A stretch of DNA of 64,000 nt, taken from assembly GCA_947179485.1 (NCBI GenBank), contig OX359245.1, forward strand, positions 31,545,067-31,609,066. The letters run 5' to 3'. How positions within the stretch are numbered: position 1 is the stretch's first letter; each line of letters starts with the position of its first letter. The DNA comes from Allacma fusca. Taxonomy: Eukaryota; Arthropoda; Collembola; Symphypleona; Sminthuridae. Under the pieces are notes generated by a model. That model saw nothing but the letters and a program-made list of their open reading frames with translations, was not told where the DNA came from and ran no database searches. The position numbers were made by a program, and so were the translations under genes. Positions 50,801 to 63,240 of this stretch are shown here, in pieces.

Positions 50801-53327
50801 GGAATGGACGTTGGCAGAAGCTGCCACTGTCCCGTGCGTATATGCAACTGTATTTCTGGCTCTTATTCTTCGAGGGAAAATGCAACCAGGCGAGTCAATT
50901 CTCATACATGCCGGATCAGGCGGAGTGGGCCAAGCTGCTATCCAAGTGGCCCTTAGCATGAATTGTCGAGTTTATACAACCGTGAGCACTACGGAGAAGC
51001 GGGAATTTTTGAAATCCCGCTTCCCAACCTTAACTGATGAGTGCTTTGCAAACTCGAGAGACGCATCAGATTTTGAAAGCCATATCAAATTAGTTACACG
51101 AGGTCGAGGGGTTGATTTAGTCCTGAATTGCTTAGCACAAGATAAACTTTACGCCTCAATTAGATGTTTAGCTGTGAATGGAAGATTTCTAGAAATTGGT
51201 AAATTCGATATTTTTAACGATACGAAATTAGGAATGAGTATCTTTTCAAAAGGTATAAGTGCATTTGGGATCCTTGCCGATCAAACTTTCAATCGGGGTT
51301 CACAGCATGAAAAAGACCAATTGAAAGAATTTCTTGCTGACGGTGTGGCCACCGGGAAAATTAAACCGTTGAGCTATCACGTCTTCCAACACAACCAGCT
51401 TGAAGAATCGTTCAGATTTATGGCTCAAGGTAAGCACATTGGTAAAGTGCTCATTCAAGTTAGAGAAGATGATAATACTGTATCGCCTGTACTTGCCCTT
51501 CCTAGGACATATTTCCCTCCGGACAAGTCCTACGTTATAATTGGAGGGTTAGGAGGAATGGGGTTTGAGCTAGCGAATTGGATGATACATCGTGGTGTCA
51601 GAAAACTTGTTTTAACTTCAAGGTCTGGAGTACAATCAACTTACCACAATTATCACCTCGATGCCTGGAACCGCCGGGGGGTTAAATTTATCGTAGACCA
51701 GTCCGATGCATCGAAACTCGATGGAGCTAAATCTGTTCTTGAAAGTGCTAGAAGCTTGGGAACAATTGGAGGCATATTTCATGTTGCCGTTGTTTTGAAG
51801 GACGCTTTCTTGGATAACCTGACCCAAGCAGATTTTGAAGACGTGATCAAATGCAAAGCTGATGCCACTATAAATCTGGACAACTTATCCAGACAATTAG
51901 CTCCGGAACTAGACTACTTTGTTGTTTTCTCAAGTATTGTTTCCGCAAGAGGAAATCCTGGCCAGACAAACTACGGATATGCAAATTCGGTTATGGAACG
52001 TATTTGTGAGCAAAGAAAAACCAAAGGTTTGCCAGCGTTAGCGATACAATGGGGTGCCGTTGGAGACGTTGGTGTTTTCCACCGAACAATGAAGGACAAA
52101 AACGTGTTTGGTTTGGCCCCACAAAGTTTGACGTCCTGCTTGGAGACCCTAGATTTGTATCTCCAACAAAATCGAACAGTGGTATCATCCTATGTCCCAT
52201 ACACTAGGTCCGATATCGGTAAAATCGACCCTAATGATTCTTTAGTGAACATTGCCGCCAACATCCTTGGTATCAAAGATGTTAAGAAAGTAAATCCTAA
52301 AACCCCATTAGTTGATTTGGGAATGGATTCTCTCATGGCTGCGGAATTATCCCAAGCTTTGCAATCCCGAACTAGCATTCAGCTATCACAAAAAGAATAC
52401 ACTCTTCTGACTTTTGAAAGGCTTGCAGAGCTCGATGCACAAGCTGCTTCCTCGGGAGGCAGTAGCATTCAGCAGGCGAATATTGTCGAGAAACAGTTGA
52501 ATTTAAAGCGTATTTCAACCCAAGCTGTTACGAAAATGGTATCCTTGAGTACCAGTCCAGAAATTATTTTTATTGTTCATCCCATGGACGGAACATTAAT
52601 TATGCTGGAGGAACTCGTTGGTCAGATTGAGGCTAATGTTTATGGAATTGAATCTGTGAAGCAAGCACCTTTGGACTCGATTGAAAAATTGGCATCTTTC
52701 TACCTACAGCAAATCAGAGAAGTACAGGAACACGGCCCGTACAAAATTGCGGGATACTCCTTCGGTGGCACCGTTGCATTTGAGATGGTACGACAATTGG
52801 AAGCTCAACAGGAAACAGTCTCACTTTTGTTACTTCTAGATGGCAGCCCCAGAGTGAAGCACTACCTCGACAAGTTCGACGATGGCGAGTCAAGGAGACA
52901 AGAATGGGAGAATAAAGTTATTTTTGGATGCTTGTCGTTGTATAAGACCAACATGTCCGTGACGGAGTTCAAGGACATATCGGAGTTGCAGACCTGGGAT
53001 GAGAAACAAAATTACGGAGCTAAGTTACTCCATGAAACTTACCCTAATATAGAATTTCAGGAAGTGAAGGAATTAATAGGGAATTTTATGGCAAGGGCCC
53101 TTTGTTTCCAAAAATATGAAGTTTCCAATGGGAAAGTCAAAGCCCGGACGGTTTTGGTGAAGGCGCTAGGGTCAGACTTGGGCAAGGATGTACCATATGA
53201 CTATGGCTTGTCAGAAATTTGTGAAAATATAGTTGAGGTGACTGGGGTTGAGGGGAATCATTATTGTTTTTACGAGAAGCCTAAGGAGCTTCAAATTGCG
53301 TCTATTATAAATAAAATCATATCTTGA
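41884..53327 (+). CDS. FASN: Fatty acid synthase (animal type I), complete
   Basis: 2342-aa multifunctional cytosolic enzyme making palmitate from acetyl- and malonyl-CoA with NADPH. Exons: 41884-42010, 42159-42293, 45056-45826, 45912-47446, 48867-53327 (phases 1,1,1,0). Domains in order: ketosynthase ([25 protein letters not shown] with Cys169; [23 protein letters not shown]); malonyl/acetyltransferase ([19 protein letters not shown] with Ser588); dehydratase ([14 protein letters not shown] with His881); a long non-catalytic middle; enoylreductase ([16 protein letters not shown] near 1537); ketoreductase ([12 protein letters not shown] near 1748; [19 protein letters not shown] near 1891); acyl carrier ([11 protein letters not shown] with Ser2011); thioesterase ([12 protein letters not shown] with Ser2154). 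Every active-site motif is intact and the length is only slightly under the usual 2400-2500. Intron 2 is 2.8 kb and carries a tandem repeat. Arthropods often have several FAS genes, including cuticular-hydrocarbon ones, and this one cannot be assigned a role. AATAAA at 53625. Confidence 0.96.
42294..45055. other. FAS intron 2 (2.76 kb)
   Basis: Splits the ketosynthase domain between DPRL and [10 protein letters not shown]. It contains no recognisable gene but does carry the tandem repeat at 43768-44130. The open frame starting at 44950 is intron until the acceptor cttcatag at 45055. Confidence 0.85.
43768..44130. repeat. Three-copy diverged tandem repeat, unit 105-130 bp, in FAS intron 2
   Basis: Three units end in CCTTTCCCGCC (43900), CCTTCCTCGCC (44007) and CCTTCCCTGCC (44130). 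Each contains ATGAAATTTCGAAAA-like text, a CCGAATT/TCGAATT block, a TTAACCG/TTAACCA block and AAAGTCGT/AAATCGTC before the end. They are well diverged, so this is an old array. Confidence 0.7.
47447..48866. other. FAS intron 4 (1.42 kb)
   Basis: Lies at the junction between the acyltransferase and dehydratase regions. No gene or clear repeat was recognised. Confidence 0.8.
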
Positions 53328-53624
53328 AGCTAACTTGTAAATTTCAAGCAGAAAATTTAATGTATTTTGATTATTGTAAGACCTGTTAGTGGAAAAAGGG
53401 GCAACGTTGACAAAAACTCAGCGAAAATACGAAAGAGGAGGATTTCTGATTCTGATGTTGTCATTATTTCATATGTTGTAAAGAACTCTAAGTAATTTGA
53501 ATGACTGTTTCTTCAGAAACCTTATTTTAGATTTTTAGGTGTTCAATTGTAAATAATTTCAGATTAACGTTTATTTGTTTATAGGGGTAATCTTTGAAAT
53601 GTTAAAAGAATGTTTTTAAAACAC

Positions 53625-53630
53625 AATAAA
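53625..53630 (+). terminator. Polyadenylation signal of FAS
   Basis: AATAAA 298 bases after the FAS stop codon at 53327. Confidence 0.5.
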
Positions 53631-54913
53631 GGAAGTGTAATTTGGGAGAATTTATTTGCAATGCTAATCAATAGAATATAAATATTCGAAGTAATTTCTT
53701 TAATAATTAATTGTAATAACTCTGAAACAAAGGTGTCCAAATGACTGGTGTTTGCGCGGGAAATTGTGCCCAAGTTTTTCTGCTCTGGACGAACGGCATG
53801 TAGCACTAAAGGATTCACAAACTGGATACCATAAGAAATATTTTCCATAGTCAGCAAAATAAGAAAATTGTAAATGTATGAACTCGCTCACAACATATGG
53901 CATAGTAAATCTCGTTTTAAATTTTAGCAGTGCTCAAACCCGAATTTCCAATGAAATGGCTGAGTCAACTTACAAAAAACAGTTCAATTGTCACCGTTGA
54001 GTTGCGGTCTGAGGTTAATAATATTGTAGTTACTGAAACAGGTCCAGTGTATATCTTGCACTTCAAATGTGTATTTGCGAAATAAAGATTAAACATTCTG
54101 AATATAATAACCTCTCTAAGAACTCGGTCTATGAAATTACAGTAGATTAGACGTACGTAGAATAATTTAGTTGTTTTGATCAGTGATCTGATTACAAATC
54201 AAAATGCGATTCATTCCTCATATAAGAACGGAATTTCAAGGAGGTACAAACTCCATTACATAAACACCTGCTTAAAAACTGGTCGAAATATAACAAGTAT
54301 CTTTTGCACTATGCGTGTTTGGATAAATCACTTTATTTTGTTAGTTAAGAAAATAGCAAATAAACTCATCCACGTTGCGGCCAGTGAGTACAGAAAACAT
54401 TTGAGAAAACCCCACCCTGCATGCAATCGAAGTTCCACGGTATCAGAATATCAGGCACAGGGCGTCCAGTTTTGTTATTTCCAAGTTGCTATTTTTATTA
54501 TGTAATTACTAAAGTTCAGTTTAATGATTTTTATAATGTTAGATTTGTGAAACAAACATGATTATCTGTAGTTATAATCGCTTGATATTTCATGGCTTTC
54601 CTTAACTACCATATACGAAGGGATACAAGTTCATCAACTTGCAAAAACCGGTTGGAAGGATTTCCTCATTCACCCCTTATGATTCTGTGGATTGACATGA
54701 TATTCGCATACTCCTAAAAATATGCTGGATACATAATTACACAAATGTTTTTAACTCTAACCCAAACACTATTTCTAGATTTTTCTCACTTCCACCATTT
54801 CAAAGACTCCTTCATTATTCCTTCAGCTCGTCAGTTGAAAACAGTTTTTTTTATTCCGAGCTAATTATTCTTCTAGAATTTGTTTCAAATAGTTCCATAA
54901 ATTTGTCAGTAAC
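53631..54913. other. Gene-free stretch between FAS and CRAL-TRIO copy 2
   Basis: No domain recognised in the frames at 53579-53903 (-) or 54176-54505 (+). The 54410-54680 part resembles 57365-57590 (ATGCAATCGAAGT..CACGGTA), so the 5' flank of the CRAL-TRIO gene has been duplicated downstream of it. Confidence 0.4.
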
Positions 54914-56252
54914 ATGAATACATTTGCTTTCGTTATCTTCCAAGTACTGTGTCTCACTGAATGTTCAAAAGTTTACGAAGAAATTCATTCCAAAGTAATT
55001 CTGCAAATGTTTAAATACCATTTAGATATGTACTGTATTGGGAGTACAGGGAGTCAAATTTTGTAAATCGAAATAAATAGTTTTTTTCGAATGTTCATCT
55101 GTTTAACTACAATTTTACCAGCATCGCTTGAGTTAATTTAATAGCCTGTGGTTAAATTTGTACAGTATCTAGAAAACGAATTATTGGATTGGGTCCCCCC
55201 AGAGGAATATCGAAATAATTTCACTTACTACTTGAGTGGATACGGCTACGACGGGGTACCACGTAAGTCGACAAATTTAGTGTGAACAGAATATTCATAT
55301 TACAGATTTGAGTCAAGTAACAAATGTAAAATGAGGCTTTAGTTTGTTGTTGTAATATTTGCTGTCACAAATTGTGGGGCTGTTTTTGACCAAACAAATA
55401 AGGGTCAAGTTCTGTGTTTATGACGTCTCTCTCAAACGTTCAAACTCAAAATAAGTAATTATGTGTACGGCATGGTCCAAAGTTACAGACACGATATAGA
55501 CAAGCAGTGCTAACGTTCGGATAATTTTTACCCCCAGTGTGGATTTCGGAATGGGGGCGATGGGACATTAGAAAATTTGCTGAAAAAGGAGGTGAATCCC
55601 TGGAAACCTTGAATAAATATGTGGACCAGGTTGTTCTTACTGGTCTGAAAAGTGTTGACCCAAATTCGACAAACGCAAACACGACCCAGCCAGAAATGTC
55701 GGTAATAATAGATTTGGATGGATACAGTTACTCCCAGCTTCAGTCTGCTCCCAGTAAGTATACTTTTATGGGCTGTCTAAAAATACTGTTAAATGATTTA
55801 AATTAATGCATCCGGAATCCTGAACACAATGTATTAACACAAATCATATTTGAGCTTAAAATTATGAAAGCATATGTTAATTGAATCACAGCATTGAACT
55901 ATTACTTCAAAAAGTTTACACTCCTGAGTCCTATAATGGTCAAGTACGTAAAGAATGTATTTGTTATAAATGGTAAGTCTCATATTATATAAAACATTTA
56001 AATTATTTTATTCCCATGTTTTCGACAAAATTTGTATATAGCGATCGTTTTTGGGTAGCTAATTTCGTAGCGGAGACCGCGGTTAATATGCTGAGGCCAG
56101 TTTTGGGGAAAATAATGGAAAGGACAGAAATTCATGGACCGAATAGGGTCAAATGGGTGCCACGTCTGTTGAAAACTTTTCCTAGGGAAATTTTGCCAGA
56201 GTGGTATGGGGGTTCAAAGGACTTTCGACCTGTCAAAATATTTGGGAAGTAA
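54914..56252 (+). CDS. Secreted CRAL-TRIO (Sec14-like) domain protein, copy 2
   Basis: 222-aa paralogue of the protein at 4165, in five exons: 54914-54994, 55166-55262, 55538-55753, 55892-55972, 56059-56252 (phases 0,1,1,1, identical to copy 1; exon 4 is 81 bases in both). Signal peptide MNTFAFVIFQVLCLTECS, then NFTYYLSGYGYDG, WISEWGRWDIRKF, the core MSVIIDLDGYSYSQLQS, IMVKYVKNVFVIN, VNMLRPVLGKIMERTEIHG and TFPREILPEWYGG. Only the lipid-binding CRAL-TRIO core is present, without the N-terminal helical domain. The donor of exon 1 (AAA|gtaatt) and the acceptor of exon 5 (gggtag|CTAAT) were chosen by alignment to copy 1; the open frame that continues upstream of exon 5 is intron. The ligand is unknown. 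Confidence 0.83.
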
Positions 56253-56496
56253 GCTGCAATCCAGTGCCTGAGAGCTGAATTTTAATTTCAGTCCTGTCAA
56301 CGTACAGTCAATGTATGACTGTGAAAGTGCAAAACAAAATTGTTCTATGCATTTATACCTGTTAGGAAAATGGGAAATTAAAATACGAAATATTAATTTC
56401 AATGCCATTCCAACCAAATGCAGACTGAATAAAATATAATTCTATGTATTGTGATTGACACTGACATTTGTAGCACTTATTAGCTTCCCGTTGCAG

Positions 56497-56949
56497 TGTA
56501 CGGAGGAAAAGTTTCAGCAAAACTTAAGGGTATTTGATCACAACCACAAGTATAGCAACTTCAAGGAATCGTACACATTGGGATGGAAATATCCACTTTA
56601 TAATAATCCATGCGTATATTTCAGTAAAGGATTATGAAAAACTAAAATCTTATGTACCTTAATTTTTAAGACATTGGGTTAGTAAATGCTTGGAATCACT
56701 GTATTGTGTCTGTAAAACGTTTTTCTTTAACCTCTAACCCATACAAAATGTACAATGATGCAAAATAATTTCCGTTTTGCAGTGAACTCTTATATGTACA
56801 TACATTTCATTCACGATTATTGACTGGGATTGAATTTCCAACTCCTGAAGACATTCCTAAAGGTGTTTTTCCACATGTGCCTAAAATACACAAGTATGAA
56901 ACCTTATGGAATTCAAATTTATTCAGAGTTGCTATAGAGTGCTTGTCAA
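56497..56949 (+). pseudogene. Cathepsin-propeptide (I29)-like fragment, probably broken
   Basis: After CCGTTGCAG the frame reads CTEEKFQQNLRVFDHNHKYS then NFKESYTLGWKYPLYNNP, which fits the I29 propeptide pattern (F..N...I..HN..Y..G..SY.LG.N.F). A second block from about 56807 in another frame reads LLTGIEFPTPEDIPKGVFPH then VPKIHKYETLWNSNLF, with a stop at 56949. A splice acceptor (ttttgcag) lies at 56782, but no GT donor joins the two in a compatible phase, and no start or signal peptide was found upstream. It could be a remnant of an I29-type inhibitor or protease gene, or a real gene with an unusual junction. The mature protease domain is absent. Confidence 0.35.
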
Positions 56950-57974
56950 AATGACAGTACATTAACATCTTATTTTTGAACAACATCTGGAATGATATAA
57001 TTATATGCTGACACAATGAACATGTCGTAGAAGTTGAGTTGATGACGACAACGACCCCGCCGACAGGTTTGCCTCATTGGGTTACTCTAGAGATGAATGT
57101 TTTTTTTTTTTTTTAAATATTGAGACGATTTCGAAAAGTAGTTTGACAGGCCAAAAGCATTGATCTCAACACTTACAAGGCGTATAAGAACAATAGCCTT
57201 CTTTGAAGGCTAGCCTTCGAAGGCTGCACATCTCTGGGAACAACATATTAATAAATAGTATGGATCGTGGCATCTACTTCCACTAAATGAACATTGCCTT
57301 ACTCAATTCATACTCCTTCATTATTATTCACTTACTCAAAACATAAAAAAGACGTTCATCAATGCCCGAATATGCAATCGAAGTCTCACGGTAGCAGCTT
57401 AGCAGGCCGTTCTGTTTTAGAATTTCCAATCTTTACGATGTGAGGATTTGCATTTAATGCTGTTTGTCAGAATTGTGAATTAAGAAACAGTATCTGTTTT
57501 AATCATCCGTTGACACATTTCAAGACTTCCTAACTTGTAGGTTTATACGTTCATCAGATTCTTTCAAGGATTAGTAGCAAATCAGATTTCCATAATTTTT
57601 CTCACGTGATTAAAATGATTTTTATAGAGATACAGGAATTTTCAAACACGTACATTTTGAATGCAAAGAGGTAACATGTATATAATTATTTTCAGACTTT
57701 ATAGATTTGCCCTGAAAATGTCCTACAAGAGATCACTTTTGAATATGCGACTCTGTATTTCCTTTCAGTGGAACAATCTCCTGAAAACCTGAATGTACAG
57801 ATCATTTAAAATTGATTGCAATTTATTGTAATGACGTTCCGTTTCATTTCTGACAAATAAATAGATTGACACGATAGTGTTGTTTACTATGGTGAGTCTT
57901 GATTGCATTTTAAAAAACGCATCTGAATACTCTTTACATATTTTATTATTGTAACAACGTATTCGTTTATACCA

Positions 57975-58215
57975 GAGCTGCTTTCAGGTATCAAAAAATC
58001 AGGATCCACACCTGAACCCGACCCGTACCTGACATTTCAGGTAAAAATTTTCTTCGACCTTAACTTGCTCAGTCGGTTCCGGGCAAATACTTTACTTGTC
58101 AGGTATTTTTCGTCGGGTATAACTAGAATACCCGTACCCGAAAAATTACCTGAAGTTCGGATCCGATGTAAACCCGAAGCTAAACTCGCACTTGACTTTC
58201 AGGTATTTCAAGCGA
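57975..58215. repeat. Partial element with CAGAGCTGC end and CCCGACCCG body
   Basis: Begins CAGAGCTGCTTTCAGGTATC and consists of inverted and direct copies of ACCTGAACCCGACCCGTACC, TTTCAGGTA and similar words. It closely resembles in style the 38820-39773 element, but no matching right terminus was found, so it is probably truncated. Confidence 0.45.
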
Positions 58216-58659
58216 CTGAGTGTTAATTTTATTGATAGCTCTAAAAGTTTGAGTAAGCGGACTAAAAATACAGGTGAATTTACCACAGTAAGTAAAATGG
58301 CTGTTCGCTGCTGATTTCTTCACTGGCTTATTGGGGCCTTGTCTTCAGTCATCTTCACTTTGATTTAATTTTTTAATGACTTCGGCTACTTCTTCACTCA
58401 TGTCGAAAACTTAGTTTCTATGTAAACACTTTGTAAGTTCATGTTAATTATAACTAAATTATTATTTGCTTCTAATCATCAAATAAAAAACCGTTAACTC
58501 TCATTGGTAATTACCACACAAGCCTGGTTGATGGTTTGGTAAGCACTTCGGTATTTAACCTCACTGCAGGGATTAGATTTTCGTAAATCTTCCCGGAAGA
58601 TCCTTTCTGAACTTTCCTGCTGAATCGTATGTCACTGCAGGAAGGTCCTCAACGATTTA

Positions 58660-58840
58660 AAAAATCCCTGTTGACAAAAACAATATCCCTACAAGACGTC
58701 AAATCCCTGTCAAATAAGTTTAACCAAATCTAAAAATCCCTGTTTTCACAACAAATTTTCTTGAAAGAAGCCAACAAATTAGAAAATCCCTACCAAAATA
58801 AGGTCAACGAATTTAAAAATCCGTGTTCTCAAAACAATCC
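58660..58840. repeat. Degenerate array of AAAATCCCTGTT words
   Basis: At least five spaced copies of (A)AAAATCCCT(G/A) alternating with CAACAAATT/TCAACGAATTT, period irregular. Non-coding, unassigned. Confidence 0.45.
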
Positions 58841-59924
58841 CTTCCTTTTGAGATTTTCGCTGTCAGAAATATTTTCCCCTGTGAAGAACATTATTCCCAT
58901 CTTCCCACAAAAATCCTACCCCTAGCACCCTGTTCTTCCCAACTAACAATAGATATACCATTATAAATATCACATGCAGAATGGACGGTTTCGTTCATGT
59001 GAAGTTTGAATTTTATTCGCGGAAATAAATCCTACAATTCCGTCTGGAAAGCTATTTAGAAGCAAATTTCGAAAGTTAAGCAAAGAATCTAAATCTTTCA
59101 AAACTTTAAAGTCGTGACCGATAGATACATCTAGTTCATGGGCAAGCGGGCTGATAAAAATTATAAAAATCTAAAGCTATCTAATCTCTTATTAAATAAT
59201 AAGGGAGTTGGAAATTTTTATCATGGTTCTTTACGTGAGTTAAATTGGGGCAAATCGTTTCTTGACTCCTTTAAATCTGTATAATGGACACTTTGCACAA
59301 CATGTTCAATTTCTCATCCTATACTACTTTGACAGTTTTACAGTTATTTTCAGAGAATAAGGATGAGTAGAAGCGAGCTACACACTTATTTATTACCTTT
59401 ATCTTTCTCAGAGCGCCCTTGCAATGCTACTACACGTTCCCTCGTTAACTGCTCTTATCACATACAAGCAAAACTAATACGAGACAAAGGGAAACCCCAT
59501 AAGCACACATATAGCATGATTAATATTATATATGTATGTATGTTTTTTGTATAACTTTTGCGTTATGTATACATGCAGATGTGTATGTATGTATGTTACA
59601 CGAATCTGCCAAAAAAGGATATAGAAAAGTTGTTAGTACAAGATTTAATATTAAACTAATTAATTTATATATTAAAGTATTATAACTGGAATACTGCGTC
59701 CATAAGGGTATATACTTTTATTAAGAAGCAGTGTCCGTAGTACTCTACTATCTCTATAAAATCGCATATCCCCTTTTATTCATACAGGTTCTCTAAAACT
59801 TGTTTCCGTGACTTTGATACGGTCACAGTAAAAATCATCAGACAAACGGCGAGAATTTTTCCAATTGGACTAAAGAAATTTCGTCTGAAAATAAATCATA
59901 CAATTGAGATACTGTCATTGTATT

Positions 59925-60414
59925 TAGTGTTTCTGAACGGTACCAAAACATGGACTCGACCCGACTCGTTTTCCCAAACCGAAAAAAATCCAATTTCTGT
60001 TCCCGAAACCGGAACCGATATGTTCGAGTCCGGGACATTTTTGCTTTCCCGGAACCGATCCGGAAAATATAATCGGTTCCCGAACCGGTTCCGGGTTCCT
60101 TTCCGAACCAGCAGAAAATGCATATGATTCATTTGCATGGAAGTCAAAATTGTGTCGCGTTTTCAAATGATAGTTGACAAATGCTTGACAAATGCATGTT
60201 TCACGTTTTCATCCAAAACTGCAGCTTTAACAAACCCTTCCCGAAAACTTTCGGTTTTGATTTTTGTACCCGAAACCGGACCGAACGTAACGGTTCTTTA
60301 AACCGTTGACCCGAAACCGGACCGAAATTTAACTGTTCTTTAAATCGTTGACCCGAAACCGTACCGGAACCGAACCGGAACCTCGGGAATTCCCGATATC
60401 GAACAGAAACACTA
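59925..60414 (-). mobile_element. hAT-type MITE, copy 2, inverted, with perfect 8-bp target duplication
   Basis: 490-bp element, the reverse complement of 36307-36791 and nearly identical along its length. It is flanked by ATTGTATT at 59917-59924 and 60415-60422, an exact 8-bp duplication different from that of copy 1, so the two are independent insertions. The ends are TAGTGTTTCTG in inverted orientation. Confidence 0.92.
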
Positions 60415-60422
60415 ATTGTATT

Positions 60423-61289
60423 ACGCAGATCTGGTCGCTGTAACCTGTAACAAGTTTCCAAATCACCGGGCAAGTGGATAATTGAATGAAAGGGAAATAT
60501 TTCACAACAGGACATCTACTGGGTACGATTGTCCCCCTCTAACGATCTTGGTACAGCAAACTTGTTCCGACTGCGTCCTGAAGTAACATGGACACATTAT
60601 TTATGTCTTGAATTTTTTACGTCTCTTGATAGTGTTTTAAATTTGACTCCCTCCAAATACTCCATGTAAAAATTTGGAGATAAATATTTTCATCACAAGC
60701 ATCGTCGCGGTTTACTTTCCTGAACCTTAGTTTCTCTCTACACTAAATATTTTTGTGTTCTCGCACGCCAATAATTCTTAACGCAAAGTCTATAACCCGA
60801 CACATTACTAACAAAAATGGATGAGGATCGAAGAACTAATTTCCAAATATATTATGAAAATAATTGTATGCAGTAATGAACAATTCGTCAAATCGTAAAA
60901 CACATTGCTTTATAGTATTATCTGGACCATAGCGACCGCAAATATTAGCCTGGGTAATGAGATTGCTTTGATCCTCAAAAACTGTGTGCCACATGGATGG
61001 CAGTGAGTACTTTGTGGTTATTTCCTTTATTATTTGTGTGAGGGTCAAAGCTGGGCAAAATATTCGCATACCTTAAATCCTACATATTTTTAGGTTCTTA
61101 CGTACAACCTACATTTTAGCCTACATATAACTCCCGAGATTTGTCCCTACCTACAACCAACAAACCTCTTTGTCGTAATTGATTCATACCTCTCATAACT
61201 AAAATGAAATTATGCAATCATTCATTGTAATTACTGCAAACGAATTGAAATCGTTTGCACTCCAGCATGTAAACAAAAGTAACAAAACA
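60423..61289. other. Gene-free spacer
   Basis: AT-rich sequence with no recognised gene. The frame at 60836-61069 (-) has no domain. Confidence 0.4.
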
Positions 61290-61369
61290 TATCGTCGGTG
61301 AAACTTCCTAACCGGCTAAAATAAAAAATGCTTAGAATACAGACCGGCTATTTAGCGCTGTCGCTTAAT

Positions 61370-62880
61370 ACTCACAACAGCCATAATTCCCCCATTTCCC
61401 TTAACTTGACCACACCTTCCGTTCCCCTTACACTAATCCCCACGTACGTACTACCATACGTACTACATCTATACTCTCCATCCCATTATTTCCCCTCCAC
61501 TTCCCCTCCACCTCCAGTCAACTTCCTTTCCCCTCCATTTCCACACCACTTAACCTCCACCTCACATTATATTACACTCCCCATCACTTACCCTCCGCTT
61601 ACCCCTCAATTACATTCCCCTCCACTTGCCCTTCAATTACATTCCCCTCCACTTCCCGTCCGCTTACCCTTCAATTACATTCCCCTCCACTTTCCCTCCA
61701 CTTTCTTTCCATTTTCCCTCAACTTTCCCTCCACTTCCCCTTCAATTATATACCCATCCACTTAACTTACCATTACATACCCCTCCACTTTCCCTCCACT
61801 CATCCTACAATTACATACCCCTCCACTTTCCCTCCACTCATCCTACAATTACATACCCCTCCACTTTCCCTCCACTCAACCTACATTTACATACCCCTCC
61901 ACTTTCCCTTCCCTCAACCTACATTTACATACCCCTCCACTTTCCCTCCACTCAACCTACAATTACATACCCCTCCACTTTCCCTTCCCTCAACCTACAT
62001 TTACATACCCCTCCACTTTCCCTCCACTCAACCTACAATTACATACCCCTCCACTTTCCCTCCACTCAACCTACAATTACATACCCCTCCACTTTCCCTC
62101 CACTCAACCTACAATTACATACCCCTCCACTTTCCCTCCACTTGCCCTTCAATTACATTCCCCTCCACTTCCCGTCCGCTTACCCTTCAATTACATTCCC
62201 CTCCACTTTCTTTCCATTTTCCCTCAACTTCCCTCCACTTTCCCTCCACTTCCCCTTCAATTATATACCCCTCCACTTAACCTACAATTACATACCCCTC
62301 CACTTTCTTTCCATTTTCCCTCAACTTTCCTCCACTTTCCCTCCACTTCCCCTTCAATTATATACCCCTCCACTTAACCTACAATTACATACCCCTCCAC
62401 TTTCTCTCCACTCAACCTACAATTACATACCCCTCCACTTTCCCTCCACTCAACCTACAATTACATACCCCTCCACTTTCCCTCCACTTAACCTACAATT
62501 ACATACCCTTCCACTTTCCCTCCACTCAACCTACAATTACATACCCCTCCACTTTCCCTCCACTCAACCTACAATTACATACCCCTCCACTTTCCCTCCA
62601 CTTAACCTACAATTACATACCCCTCCACTTTCCCTCCACTTAACCTACAATTACATACCCCTCCACTTTCCCTCCACTTAACCTACAATTACATACCCCT
62701 CCACTTTCCCTCCACTTAACCTACAATTACATACCCCTCCACTTTCCCTCCACTTAACCTACAATTACATACCCCTCCACTTTCCCTCCACTTAACCTAC
62801 AATTACATACCCCTCCACTTTCCCTCCACTTAACCTACAATTACATACCCCTCCACTTTCCCTCCACTTCCCCTTCATTT
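61370..62880. repeat. Pyrimidine-rich 38-bp satellite
   Basis: More than 25 copies of a 38-bp unit, CCCCTCCACTTTCCCTCCAC then TTAACCTACAATTACATA, with a TTAACC/TCAACC alternation. Units are nearly identical from about 61900 to 62860. Higher-order structure is visible: a segment starting TTGCCCTTCAATTACATTCC recurs at 61626 and 62143, and one starting TTCTTTCCATTTTCCCTCAA at 61700, 62208 and 62302. Lack of stop codons creates a 351-codon frame that is not a gene. Confidence 0.9.
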
Positions 62881-63240
62881 AAATACTGAGAGGAGAAGTG
62901 GAGGGGAAGTGGAGGGGTTGAGTATTTAAAGGGGAAGTGGAGGAAAAGTGGTGGGGTTATGTATTTGAAATAGAAGTGGAGGGTAAGTGGAGGGGTTGAG
63001 TATTTAAAAGGGAAGTGGAGGAAAAGTGGAGGAAAAGTGGTGGGGTTATGTATTTGAAATGGAAGTGGTAAGAAAGTTTAGGGGTTGAGTATTTGAAGGG
63101 GAAGTGGAGGGGTTGAGTATTTGAAGGGGAAGTGGAGGGGAAGAGGAGGCGAAGTGGGGGGTAGTGGAGGGAAGTTAAGGGTAGTGGTTTCGAAGTGGAC
63201 TGGAAGTGGAGGGGAATTGTGGGATAGTGGAGGTAAACTC
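62881..63240. repeat. Purine-rich arm of the satellite (opposite polarity)
   Basis: Tandem words GGGGAAGTGGAGGGGTTGAG then TATTT(A/G)AA, period about 36-45. This is the strand-reversed and diverged counterpart of the pyrimidine satellite. The switch happens at CCCCTTCATTTAAATACTGA, around 62871-62890. Confidence 0.85.

Larger units (their letters stand above)
56950..59924. other. Gene-free repeat-rich stretch
   Basis: No gene recognised. It includes a short palindrome (GAAGGCTAGCCTTC, 57207), the partial duplicate of the CRAL-TRIO 5' flank (about 57240-57600), a hAT-like repeat (57975-58215) and an array of AAAATCCCTGTT-like words (58660-58840). Confidence 0.4.

Noticed and set aside
54176..54505. 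109-codon plus-strand frame between FAS and the CRAL-TRIO gene
   Set aside because: No recognisable domain, no ATG with good context, and the related sequence at about 57.4 kb does not keep the frame.
61626..62681. 351-codon open frame rich in Pro, Leu, Thr and Tyr
   Set aside because: It is the 38-bp pyrimidine satellite read in one frame. The unit length is not a multiple of three and the frame exists only because the repeat lacks stops there.
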